From contig OX467090.1 in the NCBI GenBank assembly GCA_950106755.1, forward strand, positions 17,235,489 to 17,299,488: DNA of 64,000 nucleotides, read 5' to 3'. Below are positions 1 to 12,070 of this stretch, piece after piece. Both the position numbers and the translations under genes were made by a program. Source of the DNA: Climacium dendroides. Taxonomy: Eukaryota; Streptophyta; Bryopsida; Hypnales; Climaciaceae. The notes below the pieces were generated by a model. The model was not told the DNA's origin. It searched no databases and worked only from the letters and a program-made list of their open reading frames with translations. Within the stretch, counting starts at the first letter, position 1; the number at the start of each line of letters is the position of its first letter.

Positions 1-1299
1 ACTCAATTTCACACAATAAGGATTTAAAGCTCAAAACTCTGTAGTGCAAAAAAATTTAAGTCAAAAAATTTCAAAGTAAAATAATCCAATCCCGCAAGGT
101 GCTGAAAAAATTGTTTTTTTCACTTTAAACGCAAATATCTTTTAATCTATGTGGTCAAAATTTCTGAAATTTTTTCCACACATTTACATACTAGTAAGGT
201 ATAAGATCCTATGGTTGGATGTGCAAAAAAAATAATTTTCAAATTTTTTTACTCTATGCTACAGAAATGGCAGTTTTGAGTGTTTTTTGGCAGAAATAAG
301 GCCTTGGTCCTTTAGGGGTTAAATTAAATACAAAATACAAATACAAGTAGGGTACAAATATAAATATAGAATATGGATGCAAATGTAAATATGAATACAA
401 AATATAGGTATGGGTACAAATAGATACAGATACAGATACAAGCAACATATCCCATATTGATTGAGAACTTGATTGGTCCCTAGGAATTACAAATAGGTGG
501 GTAGTTGGGATCAAGTTGGGGTTGGGATTGGGTTGGGATTAAAAAAAATAACCTGGATTTAATTGTTGAGTGTGTGTGATAATTGGGGGATTAAATTTTT
601 TTTTAATATTTAAATTGAAGGTTTTTGTGGAGGTAATGTGACTTGTGAGTGACTATACGCTCAAAATATGTGGTACACTATGTTATAATGAACAATCTAC
701 ACCTAATGTTTGCTTGTTTTCCAAAAATATTGAAAATTAAGTGATATAAAAGACTTCAAAGTTTATTTTATAGTAGAGAATCCATAATTGTGCACAAACT
801 AAAACTCTTCATTACTTTTGACTCATTGATCAAAATGGAATGATTCAAAGCTTTTCTTGTGTATATATATATTTAGAAAATCAATTTCAAATTTTTGTTT
901 CTAAAAGAAGTGATTTTATTTATTTACTTGGTGTGCTCATTTATAAAAAAAATAGCATATTGGGCCATAACTTTTGATTCACATTTTCAAATGTTTTGCA
1001 TTTTAATGCATATGAAAGATAATCCTCATGTATAGGTTCTCTTAAAGTTTGGGAGAAAACCACAAAAAGTCTCCAACTCGGTCTCCAATCACGCGTACCT
1101 ACCCCAAATTGCTATGTTCTCAAATTTAGCAAAGTTGGTCCTTTAGGGGTTAGTTAATCAATTTTTTTAGATATTATTGATAGTGCATTGGAAGCTAAAA
1201 TGTTTGAAATTTAATGAGTTTGTCATGCAGTGCCACATCAAAACTCTTACTGCTTGAATACTTGCATCCCACTACATGTATATGTGGGCCAAATTGTTA
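1..1299. repeat. Non-coding AT-rich repeat block
   Basis: I see no gene here. Positions about 660-1,260 recur at 24,690-25,290 in the same orientation and at about 49,320-49,700 inverted, with many substitutions. Positions about 318-446 are a degenerate run of TACAAATA-like words, which looks like a decayed short tandem repeat. The right end stops exactly at the TA target site of the next element. Confidence 0.6.
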
Positions 1300-2967
1300 A
1301 GGTAGAAGCATCAATTTTCAACCACGCCCAATCCCCAACGTATAGTGTGCGCTATTTCCAACATGAGGTTGGAACTCAAGCTTGAAATCTATATTTTTTT
1401 GTCCTTTTCAAGGTTGGGACTAATATGGTTATGACACGTCTAAAAATAGTGAGAAAGAAAGTAGGAAGTAGTGAACAGGAAAGTAGTTCTTTAATGATTG
1501 GAATTAAAATACTCTAAACATTGAATATGGATTGATAATATTTTTTGGCTCCCAAAATTCACTATAATTTCAAATTTAGGAATAAAATTCTAAAAAAATT
1601 TCAATTCCTATATTTCCTATCTTCCTACATGGGAAAAATTTCCACCACCTTATATTCCTCACCATCTGTTTGAAATTTGCTTAAGTTAGGGACCCCAAAT
1701 GTGCCACTGACCTTAAACCGCCATCTATACTATATGTACATCTCCAAAATTAGTTCTATATCTAATATGTGGAAGAAATGTTTTTAGAACTAAACTTTGT
1801 TCCTTAACCCTTCATTGCCCAAGGGGACCAAAAGTGTCCTCACACAGTCTAGCAGTCAACTTCAAAGTGCTGTAACTTTTGCATCCAATGTCCAAATCCA
1901 ATAAAACTTGTTGGGAAAGTTGCACATGATTATAGTTTATTTTTTGTGGTAAAATTTTCAGATCTATCCAAGATGTAATGAGTTTTAGAAAGCCATTCAA
2001 AGTTTGCAGGTTCAATTTGAGTTCACCACACTGCAATGAGATGGCTGCAACTTTGGGGCTTGTATCTTTTTCATCAAATGTTGGTATTCAATAAAATTTG
2101 TTGGATTTTGTTCCCCATAAATTCTACTTATTGTGATAAAATTTTCATATCAATCCAAGTTGTTTTGAATGCTTGGAAGCAATTCGAAGTTCAAAATCCA
2201 GACATTTTTGCATTACAGTGAACTTCGGTGGCTTATAACTTCTTCAGACAGGGTTTGTTTTCAATACTTTTTGTTGGAAAAGGTGCGCATACTAGTCTAG
2301 TTCTTGTGGTAAAAATTTCATATCAATCCAAGAAGTTATGATTGACTGAGAAGCATTTTAGTAGAGGCAGGTTCAGCCATAGATGTGTTTTTTGCTACTT
2401 TTTTCACTGTTTTTTGACATTTCAAAACACTTTTGCAAACGCAATGAGTCAATTGAATGATTTTTTTTCCACCAAAGTGTTTGTCTTTTGAATTTAAATG
2501 ACTTTGTAGTTTAAAGTTTTTCATTTGAGTAGGTTTAGAAATCGAATTTGACCTCCAAATGTGTTTTTACGAAAATTTCAACATCTTTTGTCAACACTAA
2601 AACATTAGAATCTTACAATCTATATGGTCAAATGACTCCAAATTTCATTCACACCATCTACAATATGCATACTACAAGATTGTACGGTTGAGATTTTCAT
2701 AACTTGCTCACATTTAGATTTATAACACTTGAAAAGCAAGGTTGTTTTTTTATATGGTTAGGCCTTGGGTGGTGAGGGGTTAATAACTTTTGCATACAGT
2801 ATCCAAATGCCATGTTCTTTGATGCATTGGAACCTCCTTTCACTTGCCAACAAAAACATTTGAAAATTTGACAAGTTTAATAATAGAAAATAGGCTGAAT
2901 AGCAAAAAAACAAATGGCGATTTTGGATGTACCCACCTTAAGTGATCCACTACTAATGCTTCTACCT
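1300..2967. mobile_element. TIR element with TA target duplication, carrying a 185-bp array
   Basis: The element begins AGGTAGAAGCAT and ends with the inverted form ATGCTTCTACCT. It is flanked by TA at 1,298-1,299 and at 2,968-2,969. The inverted paralogue near 61,090-61,110 reads straight through the site with a single TA, so this is a real insertion of 1,668 bp. TA duplication suggests the Tc1/mariner or Stowaway group, but I see no transposase, so it is non-autonomous. Its interior carries the diverged array at 1,826-2,520. Confidence 0.75.
1826..2520. repeat. Diverged tandem array, period about 185 bp (copy 1)
   Basis: At least three successive segments starting near 1,845, 2,032 and 2,218 share the same order of words: a 'CAACTTTTGCAT'-like start, 'AATAAAATTTGTTGG' in the middle, and 'GTGGTAAAATTTTCATATC' followed by 'CAATCCAAG' near the end. 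Segment lengths are about 170-187 bp. No protein is encoded. Relatives lie at 5,385-5,870, 32,825-33,480 and 46,300-46,870. Confidence 0.65.
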
Positions 2968-2969
2968 TA

Positions 2970-3599
2970 GTAGACTGTCCATCTGCACTTGAGGTTGGTT
3001 TTTGTGATTGTCTGGGGATGACCCAAGATTAGATCACTGTATGCCAACAACTAACGGTGAGCAACTGCGGATCCAATGGTGGTCCCAATTCCGGCAACAT
3101 TCATCGGAGAGCGCCAGTCTTGAAGTATCCAATTTATGTTATTGTTGATGTGTCCGACAACAAGATTTTTCTTTTCTTTTTTTCATGCACAGATTTTTTC
3201 TAAGATAACAATTTCCATAAGGTTTGCCATCAATTTTCCAGGGGAGTTTTCACAGCCGGAGGTTTGTCATGCACTCCTGCATTGCCTGGAAAATGGGGTG
3301 GAAGTTGCTGGGAGCTTGGGCATCTGGCAGAGGTGCACCACCATCCTGCAAAGGAGCCACCAAATGCAGATATGTCAATGAAAGCAGACCGACTGACTTG
3401 GGAGCTGGGAACTTGGACTGCCCTGGGAACCCATGTTCAATTTTTCTGATGAAAAGTGGATGCTGAAGTGGATGCCACACTAAATAGTGAAATGAGGTTG
3501 CCTTAAAAACAATGAGATTGTTTTACTCAGGGAAATTACCTCATGACTCATCACTTGTCTATGGAGAGGCGCATGGCATGATTTGTGTTTACTCTTATA
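2970..3599. repeat. S block (non-coding dispersed repeat)
   Basis: The stretch from about 3,136 to 3,590 recurs at 32,465-32,790 and 48,345-48,690, with shorter pieces at 16,495-16,700 and 43,860-43,980. The part from 2,970 to 3,100 matches 60,970-61,095 inverted. Reading frames across it are not conserved between copies, so I call no gene. Confidence 0.55.
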
Positions 3600-4018
3600 A
3601 GGTAGAGGCATCAATTTTCAACCATGCCCAGTGCCCAACTTGTAGGAAGCACTATTTCCAACCTTACTGAGTAGGTGGAACCCAAGCTTACAATGCTTTT
3701 TTTTTGTTCTTTTCAAGGTTGGGACTAATAAGGTTTTGACACATGTCTCAAAGTAGAGAGTAAGAAAGTAGGAAGTAGTGAGTGGCAAAATAGTTTTTGA
3801 ATGATGGGAATTGGAAGACTCTAGACATTGGTTACTAGACAAATGCACTTGTGGGCTCCCCAAATTCATAGCAATTTCAGTTTTGGAAATAAAATTCTTG
3901 AAAAACATTCTATCTCCATATTTCCTATCTTCCTATATGGAAAAAATTTCCAACACCTCACACTCCCTACCATTTGCTCCAAAATTGCTTAAATGATTGA
4001 CTACTAGTGCCTCTACCT
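3600..4018. mobile_element. Short TIR element, same family as 1,300-2,967
   Basis: It begins AGGTAGAGGCAT and ends in inverted form TGCCTCTACCT. The first roughly 180 bp match the left side of the 1,668-bp element, but the 185-bp array is absent, so it is an internally deleted relative of 419 bp. TA precedes it, but the right flank reads TT, so the target duplication has mutated or the right edge is slightly off. Confidence 0.6.
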
Positions 4019-5384
4019 TTTTGTGGTATAGTACATCTCATGCAAACACTAGCTTCATGCTTGTATCAATGCAATCTGAGTGGATTTCAATTCTATTTGA
4101 ATTTTAACTCCTAAAGTCTCAAGGCATTTTCTAGGATTTTCTACCTCAAAAAACACTCAAAACTCTCATATCTAATGCATTGATTGAAAAGAAGTACACA
4201 ATGGATTTTTTTAAATATAACCATAGGATCTTATAGTAAATGTTTATGAAATTTTGTAGTAAGAATTTTGTGCAATTTTACTATATGGATTGAAAGATAA
4301 TTGCATTCAAAGTGACAAGTGTTGTTTTTTGGGCCTTACCCCAAAGTTTTAGATGGCTTTGATCGCCTCTTGCGGTCAATATTTTCACTATGGACTTCAA
4401 ATTTAATTTTTTTCCATAATCAATATCATATTAGGCATATGTTCACCAATTTTCAAGTCCATCCAAGACATGAAGCATATTCAAAAAATCGTATAATGCG
4501 ACTATGTCTTCAGATTTGACAATACTTTATCCATTTTTGCACACATTTTTCCACCACATAGTTGGAAAATTCAATTCGTAGCTCAATGTGAGCTCCAAGA
4601 CATGGGGCAACTCTTGCATAATGGTTTTTCCACTACTCCTAGGATGTTCCTTTGAAGTTCCCAATATGTTTCCCTATTTCCATTGTTCCCATCTCCTCCC
4701 CCCCATTTGCTCCCTTGAAGGAACTTGTTCATTAATCACTCCATCTACTGCAATGCTCACCCAATCTATTTCTTTTTCCATCTTTTGGGAAACTTGGTAC
4801 CCAAACGAACTTTAGGAGCTTGGCCCCAAACTTAAAGTTTGATAAGTCAATGGAATAAACCCTGTCTAAGCTGCCCCCTTTCCCCCCTTATTACTGAAAA
4901 CTAATACAACTTTTGTAAAAAAGGTCTATTTCACATTAAAAATTATATATACTTGAAGCTCTTGAAAAATTGTGCATGTGGTAAAAAATTCTTAAATATG
5001 TGATACAAACTAAGACTAGACAAATTTATCCAAAATCCACTTTGTCCCCCATACGAACAACGGGACTTTAGAGGTTAAAGTTGGGGATATTTCAATTCAT
5101 TTGAATTTCAACATAACACCAATGTCCAATTTGGTGTGTTTGAATGTTACTGTGCTAGGACCAAAACATGATCCTTAGTTGCATAAGACAACTTTTCTAG
5201 TTTCTCAAAATTAAAGACAACTAAATCAAACTAGTATTAACATAATTTTATTAATAAATTTTTCAAGACATTTACTATTTATGAAAATTATGCAATAATA
5301 GTAAGTATTTATTTAACATGAAATGTTAAGAAATTAGTGTGGGACAACCTAGATTCACTATTTAGTGTAGTATTAACACCGCTA
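4019..5384. other. Non-coding stretch, no gene recognised
   Basis: This is AT-rich with short pyrimidine-rich patches near 4,620-4,760. It carries weak similarity to the 1-1,299 block. Open frames are short and have no recognisable domain. Confidence 0.5.
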
Positions 5385-5870
5385 TTAGCCCCTAGGTGAC
5401 CAAATGTGTCCCCACATAGTTTGCAGGCCCTATTCCAAGTACACCAACTTTTGCATCTAAATTTCAATAATGTTGGTGGGGTAAGGTTTCCACCTTGAAG
5501 TCTAGTTATTGTGGTAAAATATTCATTTTGATCCAAGTTGTTTGGAAAGTTTGGAAACCATTTGAAGTTCAAAATATGAACAATTTTGGATTCCTAGTGG
5601 CATGCTTCTTCCTCATGCAATATTTCTTTCTAATAATTCATTTTTTAAAAATTACACATACAAGTCTAGTTTGTGTGTTTGAAATTTCATATCAATACCA
5701 AAAATTACAAGTGACTAAGAAGCATTTTAGTAGATGTGACTATGGGAGTTCAACCTTAGACAATCAATGTTTGCAACTTTGGGGGGTATTTTTTGACAAT
5801 TCAAAGCCATTTTGTAGACACCAATACTCATTTGAATGATACTTTCATTTCTACGAACATGTTTGAAATT
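5385..5870. repeat. Diverged 185-bp-period array (copy 2)
   Basis: This is homologous to 1,826-2,520, with the same GTGGTAAAATATTCAT and CAATAATGTTGGTGG words. It has about two and a half units and is more diverged. It leads directly into the Q blocks of kinase unit A. Confidence 0.55.
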
Positions 5871-5929
5871 TGCTTTTAAAGGACTTTATACCTTAAAGTT
5901 TTCTTCATAAGCCTAGGTTTAGAAATCAA

Positions 5930-8640
5930 GTTTCACCACTAAAAACATAATAAACCTACAATCAATGTGCCTAAATGACTCCAAATTTATTTTACATGAT
6001 CTACAATACATAAACCTGAAGATTGCATGGTTGAGATTTCTATACCTTAATGACATTTAGACCTATAACACTTCAAAAGCAATGATGTTTTCAAACTCAA
6101 GAAGTCTAGAGATACTTAGGAATTGAGAAGTTAATCATTTGTCTATAAGACCATCGTTGTTACTTTGTTATTTCACTTTACTTTAGTTTGATATTTCACT
6201 TCACTATAGTTTCAGAGCCAAGAATGAATTTGAGTGTTTCCAATAAAACATTAAGCTTGTTTATTGCATTGAATTCTAATGTGACTTCTAGCAGTAGAGA
6301 AAAACAACTTATACATAGTAAGATCTCCTCAAAGTCTAGGCTAGTTTACCCTAGAAGGATCAAGGTTCAAGTACTAGACGAACATGTGCACATTTTGCTT
6401 CTACTATGAAAATCATTTGTTAAACAATTTTTGTCCTCCATCATGTTATACAGTCATTTGCACAAAGCCTAGATTGGCTTGAACTAGCATTGATTTTGTC
6501 TATGTTCATTTGTTTGAACCTACTTCATCCACAAGGAAAACAACTACTTTTCTTGGAGTAATTGATTGATAGATAGGTACTAAAACGAAAGTTATTACTT
6601 CAAATACCCAATGAACTTTATTGTTACGTCAATTTTCTTGATGTTTGAGAAAGTCTACCAATGTTTCATGAATACCATGGTCTTGAACTTTCAATGCTTC
6701 AACCAAAATGAAGTTTTTTTATACGAGAATGATGGCAATTAGCACTTTGGAGAGTTGGAAGGAAAGATGTGTCATCAAGGAGCTTGATAGATCCATTCTA
6801 GATTTTGCATTAAAACCTATTCACTAATGACTTTAAGCTTTAGTAATTCATAACTTATTGATAAAGTATCATTGTCTATATTTTACATCACAAATTTTCT
6901 TCAAAACATGACGACAAGCCCGATACAACATACAAGTTCCAATCTAAATTAGAAAACCACAAGAATGTTCTTCCAATTTTTCAAACTTACAAACAAATTT
7001 GAACCCATTCTTAACATGATTATAATCAATGTGAACAAGAGAATACAAATAACTTCAAGCTATTGGACATGTCACCCTCCAATATGACTTTAAATACTAT
7101 TTTGCTTTTTGAAACACCTTCTTACCTATACATCTATGCTTGTTTCATAGCTTGATATCTCAAATACCGGCAAAAAAATTATCAAATAGCCAAGTGATCA
7201 CAAGCTCACAATCAACAAGAACTTTCCTAATCCGTAGGTCATTCTCTACAACAAATACCAAAATTGAATTGTCATCTAAGAATGAGAGGGAGATGAAGGC
7301 ACCAAGCCAAAACTCATCCTATTTTAGGGATTAAATAGTGTATTATTTGTCCTATGAGACCATCATTGCTACTTTGTTATTTCACTTCACTTTTAATTTG
7401 TTTATAATTGTACTATTTTAGAGCCACAAGCAAACTAGAGTGATCACATATAAAATATTAAGCTTATTTGGTCCATTCAAATCTAATGTGACTTTTAGCA
7501 ACAGAAATGAACAACTTATACATAATAAAATCTCCTCAAAGTCCAGGGTAGCTTTCCCTAGAAGGATTGAAGGTGAATATGTGCACACTTTTCTTTTACC
7601 ATGAAAATCATTTGTCAAACACTTTTTGTCCTCCATAATGTTACACAGTCATTTGCACAAAACCTAAGTTGGCTTGTATTAACATTGATTTTGTCCATGT
7701 TTATTTGTTCGACCCTATTGTATTCACAAAGAAAACAATTGTTTTTTTAAGTAATTGATTGATAGATAGGTACTAAAATCAAAGTTATTCCTTCATATAC
7801 TTCATCAACTTTATTGTTACATCGATTTTTTTGATGTTTGAGAAAATCTAACAATGTTTTATATATAGCATGGTCTTGAACTTTCAATGTTTAAACCAAA
7901 ATGAGGATACTTTATACTAGAACAATGACAATTAGCACTTTAAAGAGTTGGAAAGATGGAAGTGTCATTAGGAGCTTGATAGAACCCTTCTAGATTTTGT
8001 GTTACAACCTATTGACTAATGACTTCAAGCTTCAATAATTCATAATTTATTCACAAAGTATACTTGTGCATATTTCACATCACAAATACCCTTTAAAACA
8101 TGACGACAAGATTGACCCAACATACAAGTTCCATTCTCAAATACAGAACCACAAGAATGTTTTTTCCATTTTCCAAACTTACAAATAGACTAGATTCATG
8201 CTCAACATGAATATAACCAATGGGACCTAAAGAATAGAAATAGCTTATGCCCGTATTCAAGCTATCGGACATATCACTTTCCAATATGACTTGAGCACCC
8301 ATTTAACTTTTCAAACACCTTCTCACCCATACTTCTATACTAGTTCTATAGGTTGATATCTCAAATATTGGTACAAAAAAATTATCAAAGAGCCAAGTCA
8401 TCACAAGCTCACAATCAATATAAACCTTCTTAATTGCAAAGCCATTCTCTACAACAAATAGCAATATTGAATTGTCATCTAAGAAAGAGAAGGAGATGGA
8501 GGCACCAAGCCAAATTCATCCTCAATCCAAATCAAGCACATCATTTTGAACCAAATGCCAATAAAACCATGCCCAAGTCTCAATTGATGTGAGCAAAGCC
8601 TCAATGCTTCTCACCAAAGGCAACGATAGGAAGCTTTGGA
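5930..8640. repeat. Two Q blocks in tandem (kinase 3' flank)
   Basis: Two copies of a block of about 1.2 kb follow each other, roughly 6,120-7,330 and 7,340-8,520. They share a start at 'GAGACCATC' and a later run with 'AATTGATTGATAGATAGGTA'. Single Q blocks flank kinase B (25,640-26,937 plus 28,715-28,740), kinase C (33,735-34,740) and kinase D (56,735-57,735, inverted). No protein-coding potential is shared between copies. Confidence 0.6.
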
Positions 8641-9458
8641 TAACCACACTATTATGATACTCCATATATTACCTCTATTCCAAAATGATCTTCGAATTGA
8701 ACAAAATGTTTTAAATTAAGGCTAAAAATAACATCTAAAAGACTTGTTTCACACTATAAATAGAATTGGTGCATTCTTGGTGTCCAAGAAATTTTGAGTT
8801 CAAAAGTCCTTTTCAAAGTGTAGTTTTAAAGTATTGAAAAATGGAATTTGGAGGGCATTTTCAAAGAGCACCAGTAAACATTTAATTGTTGACTGTGAGG
8901 TTTTCATTTTATGGGTATTTAGTATGCGCCCAAGACTATGTTTGGACCTCTATTTCACCTTCCAAAGCTTCATCTCCTTCAATTGGGAAATACTCAAAGA
9001 GATGCAAGAAATAAGAACAAACAATGATGATTGATCCCTCCAATCCTTTCATTTGTCTTTTGATTGATGATTGCATGGATGGAGGGGGAACTACTATTGT
9101 GATTCTTTTTGTATTCCCTAAGAGCAATTGAAAGCTAAATTTGACCTATTCCAATGTCACATAGTACAACAAGAAGATCATTTTGGGACAAAATATTAAG
9201 GCCAATAGGAAGGTTAACATTGATGAAGGTCTACTTCATACTTTTGATAGAATTCCATTTCCTACATGCTCCTTAATTGGAAAGAACTTTTGAATGATTC
9301 AAAACATATTGGACAAATCTAAAATAAGATCTTGCAAATTCCAACACATGTTTTTGAACTCAAGCCTTCAATTTGCAAGCATTTGAAAATAATATCACAA
9401 TTTTTTCCCTCATAAAAATTTGTACTCTAACATTCTAGGGAATATATCAACATTCATG
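8641..9458 (-). other. 3' flank of kinase copy A
   Basis: This non-coding flank follows the stop codon of kinase A and is closely matched by 28,715-29,532 after kinase B and partly by 56,240-56,720 after kinase D. ACA at 8,646-8,648 is the empty version of the CACTA insertion site found in unit B. I see no clear AATAAA signal close to the gene. Confidence 0.5.
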
Positions 9459-10781
9459 TCATTTCCTACATAATCTAAGCTTCTTTAGTTTGGGCAACCT
9501 CAACTTCAATCGCAATGATCTCCACATTTCTACAATCTCTGAACTTCTATCGAAAGCTTTTCTAAATCCATCTTCCACTTTTTGTATTTGAATTTCTAAA
9601 TCCCGATTCATACATACTATTGAATGTCCTCGAAGTATTTTCAATATTTCTTGAGAAGACGGACGTGCAATCGGGTCTAATTGCCAACACCTATTCAATA
9701 GTTGACAAATCCAACCATCAACATAATTAGGCACCTCGGGCCTTTCTCCTCGAAGCACAAGATCATATTCATTGCACAGATGACCTTCAAATGGAAGTTG
9801 GCCTGTCAAAATCTCATAGCACGTCATTCCATAACTATAAATATCCACTGCTTTGGTGAATAACTCGGGCTTTGAACTCACACTCCCATGCTTGCAAGCC
9901 TCCAATATTTCAGGGGCTCTCCAAAACCCTATTCCTACAACTCCAACGGAACATTCAAAATCCGCTACATTACATTGCATATTGTTGCTAACAAGTACAT
10001 TAAAAGCTTTGATGTCCCTAAGAACAATGCCACGATTGTGCAATTGATTCATCCCAAATGCAACATCATACATGGCTTTGAGAGCTTCTTTGTTTGAAAA
10101 TGGGCCCTCAGTGTTTGACCTTGTCAACATTCGATGGTTTATCATATTCCGTAGATCTTCTTTTTCTTTGACCATGAGAAAAGCAAACCTCCCATCTTCC
10201 AACAAGGTTCCATACATCACATCACAATGGAATCTTACTCCCAAAGGCAATCCACGCTTCGAGCGATACCTTAGGTTTGCATAATATTGCAACATTCCTT
10301 CTGGCCATTGGGATTGCAAATGTCGCAAGAAAGTTCCCTTCTTGAACACTTTGAGCATATATTCATTAGAATATACTAGATGATTTTTAAGTTTTCTTCG
10401 GATATGCCACTTTACTTGCACTTCATAGATCTCTGCTTGCCCACCTTCGGCAAACTTTTCACCCATCACCAATTCACCAATACTACCTTCCCCTTTGCCA
10501 AAGGTTTTGAAGAAACCACCCCAATTTGAATGCGCTTGCAAGGTCTTGAAAAGCTCCATGTTGCTCACTTCGGCCACTTCATTGTTAGAGTCAAAGTCTC
10601 CTAATTGGCTCCAATGAGACTTGGACTTTTCAATAGATTCCTCAATACTAGTTACAGGACTTGCCCGCTCCACAGAGCTCCCACTGGAATCAAAACCTGA
10701 TGGTGGTAAATATGAAGCATGGCCGGATTCCATTTCAACTGCAAATGTCCTCCAATTGCTTGAGTCACTTGATTCACCCAT
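9459..10781 (-). CDS. Protein kinase-like protein, copy A (probable pseudokinase)
   Basis: This open frame encodes 440 aa. I start at the ATG at 10,781 (MGESSDSSNW) because it is conserved in all four copies, while the frame further upstream begins with TTG, is shifted in copy D and contains the splice acceptor. The first 100 residues are Ser- and acid-rich. The kinase domain follows: Gly-rich-loop-like GEKFAEGGQAEIYE at 107-120, a lysine in YMLK at 144, VLRDIKAFN at 253-261, VADFEC at 272-277, RAPE at 288-291, DIYSYG at 313-318 and ARPSS at 372-376. The catalytic HRD His is Leu and the DFG Gly is Glu. The Asp of each motif remains. The C-terminus is a basic Leu/Lys-rich tail. The family looks TKL/Ser-Thr-like. 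Substrate and pathway are unknown. It may be a pseudokinase or weakly active. Confidence 0.75.
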   Translation of the reverse strand: MGESSDSSNWRTFAVEMESGHASYLPPSGFDSSGSSVERASPVTSIEESIEKSKSHWSQLGDFDSNNEVAEVSNMELFKTLQAHSNWGGFFKTFGKGEGSIGELVMGEKFAEGGQAEIYEVQVKWHIRRKLKNHLVYSNEYMLKVFKKGTFLRHLQSQWPEGMLQYYANLRYRSKRGLPLGVRFHCDVMYGTLLEDGRFAFLMVKEKEDLRNMINHRMLTRSNTEGPFSNKEALKAMYDVAFGMNQLHNRGIVLRDIKAFNVLVSNNMQCNVADFECSVGVVGIGFWRAPEILEACKHGSVSSKPELFTKAVDIYSYGMTCYEILTGQLPFEGHLCNEYDLVLRGERPEVPNYVDGWICQLLNRCWQLDPIARPSSQEILKILRGHSIVCMNRDLEIQIQKVEDGFRKAFDRSSEIVEMWRSLRLKLRLPKLKKLRLCRK

Positions 10782-10892
10782 CGCACAGGAGTATATATTA
10801 ATTCCAACCCAACTCTTCCAACCACACAAGCTTGTGCTTGAGTATGTGGTCCTAGATATACAACAATGCCCTTGTGCTATAAGTGTTCTTCT

Positions 10893-11282
10893 CTGTTGAT
10901 TCAACAATGTTGACAGATTAGGCTTTCACTAGAGCTCCATTCACAAAAGCATGCATTGTGAGAAAAGAATGTATATTGCATCTGCTGTAAAACTTGACCA
11001 AAATGACCAAAATCTCACAAACACCCCCAATGCATCACCCTACACTTGCAAGTGCAAACAAGGAAAGCATTAAACCATCGAAGTATCCCACTAAAACGAA
11101 GCCCTCAAAGCGGAAAAAGGAGAACTTAACTCATTCTGGGAACTGAACCCCAAAACCAATTCAGAAATATCACATCCAACAGTCAAGAGACCAGGCGAGT
11201 GGAGAGAGTTTCTCAGTCGGGTGAACGAAAGACAGGACAGGAAGCCACGACACCCCCAGAAACAAGTGAGCCGGCACTTTAC
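10893..11282 (-). other. Predicted 5'-leader intron of kinase A
   Basis: On the minus strand a CCCAG/GTAAAG donor (exon ends at 11,283) pairs with a TCAACAG/AGAAG acceptor (exon resumes at 10,892), giving a 390-nt intron. The donor and acceptor positions recur in copies B, C and D, although the intron sequence is more diverged. The intron lies upstream of the start codon. This is a prediction from splice signals; no transcript is visible here. Confidence 0.55.
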
Positions 11283-11283
11283 C

Positions 11284-12070
11284 TGGGGATGCGATGTCAG
11301 TGGGCCTCAGCGTCTCCTTCACAAGAACCCCAATCGCACAGCCAAGCGCGCAGCTTACTTTGACGCTTCCAACCGAGTCCCCGCAGCACGTGAAGTCGCT
11401 CTTTCTCAGTGCTCCTGTAAATCTCTCAGAAGAAGCTGGCAAGCTAGATGAGGCTTGTTACTTCCAACTCGATCAACCGATTCCAGAAATGCAATACAAG
11501 TGGCGCTCGACGTCTCCTTCACGTCCACGCGCACACTCCAGTTGCCCAGCAAAGAAGGCAGCCACTCGATCACTCCAGCTTACCGACAATTCACTCGTCG
11601 AACCACCAGGGAAAGAACAGTACAACCGGCAGCGTAATTCGGCGGCGCTTCCGACGAATTTCTCCACAACCAATGAAGCAGCTCCCAGTCCAGATCTCTC
11701 CGAGAATTCTCCGACGAAGAGGGAAGAGCAAAGAGCAAAAGGAAGGAACAGAGAGCAGCGTTGAGGAGCAAACCCCTGTGAGCGGGAATAGGATGCCGAC
11801 GGAAGGGCGGGGTAGGAAAACGCGATGGCGAGGGCACGGTGATGACGGAGCAAGGCACTCATCCAGCAATCAGGAATCAGACCCGCTGTCACCCGGAACC
11901 CCGGCCGCGGTATTCTAGATCGGGAGTGATGGAAGTGAGCTATGGAACCACAAAGGACGCCTCGGCACTCTGCGTTTGCTCCTTTGTTGCATTCCTTTGT
12001 TTCGTGACTTTCACTGGTTGCTATTTCTTGTTTCCAACGGGGACTGGGAACATGCGCAGCTGACTTGTTC
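11284..12070 (-). promoter_or_regulatory. GC-rich leader/promoter block of kinase A
   Basis: About 790 bp of clearly GC-richer, CpG-rich sequence abuts the predicted leader donor. Copies occur upstream of every kinase copy (31,364-32,275, 37,594-38,400 and 53,410-54,405). Open frames on both strands are long for their size, but they break in different places in each copy because of indels, so I read the block as promoter plus untranslated first exon rather than protein. The phrase CGACGTCTCCTTCAC and the related GCGTCTCCTTCAC show a short internal duplication. Confidence 0.5.

Noticed and set aside
9853..10284. Plus-strand frames of 64-70 codons, also present opposite kinase copies B and C.
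   Set aside because: They are antisense shadows of the kinase coding sequence, and their conservation follows from that of the kinase.
11284..12070. Long open frames of 150-200 codons on both strands of the GC-rich kinase leader.
   Set aside because: GC-rich sequence has few stops by chance. The frames shift or break in different places in the four paralogous leaders, and none joins the kinase frame after splicing.
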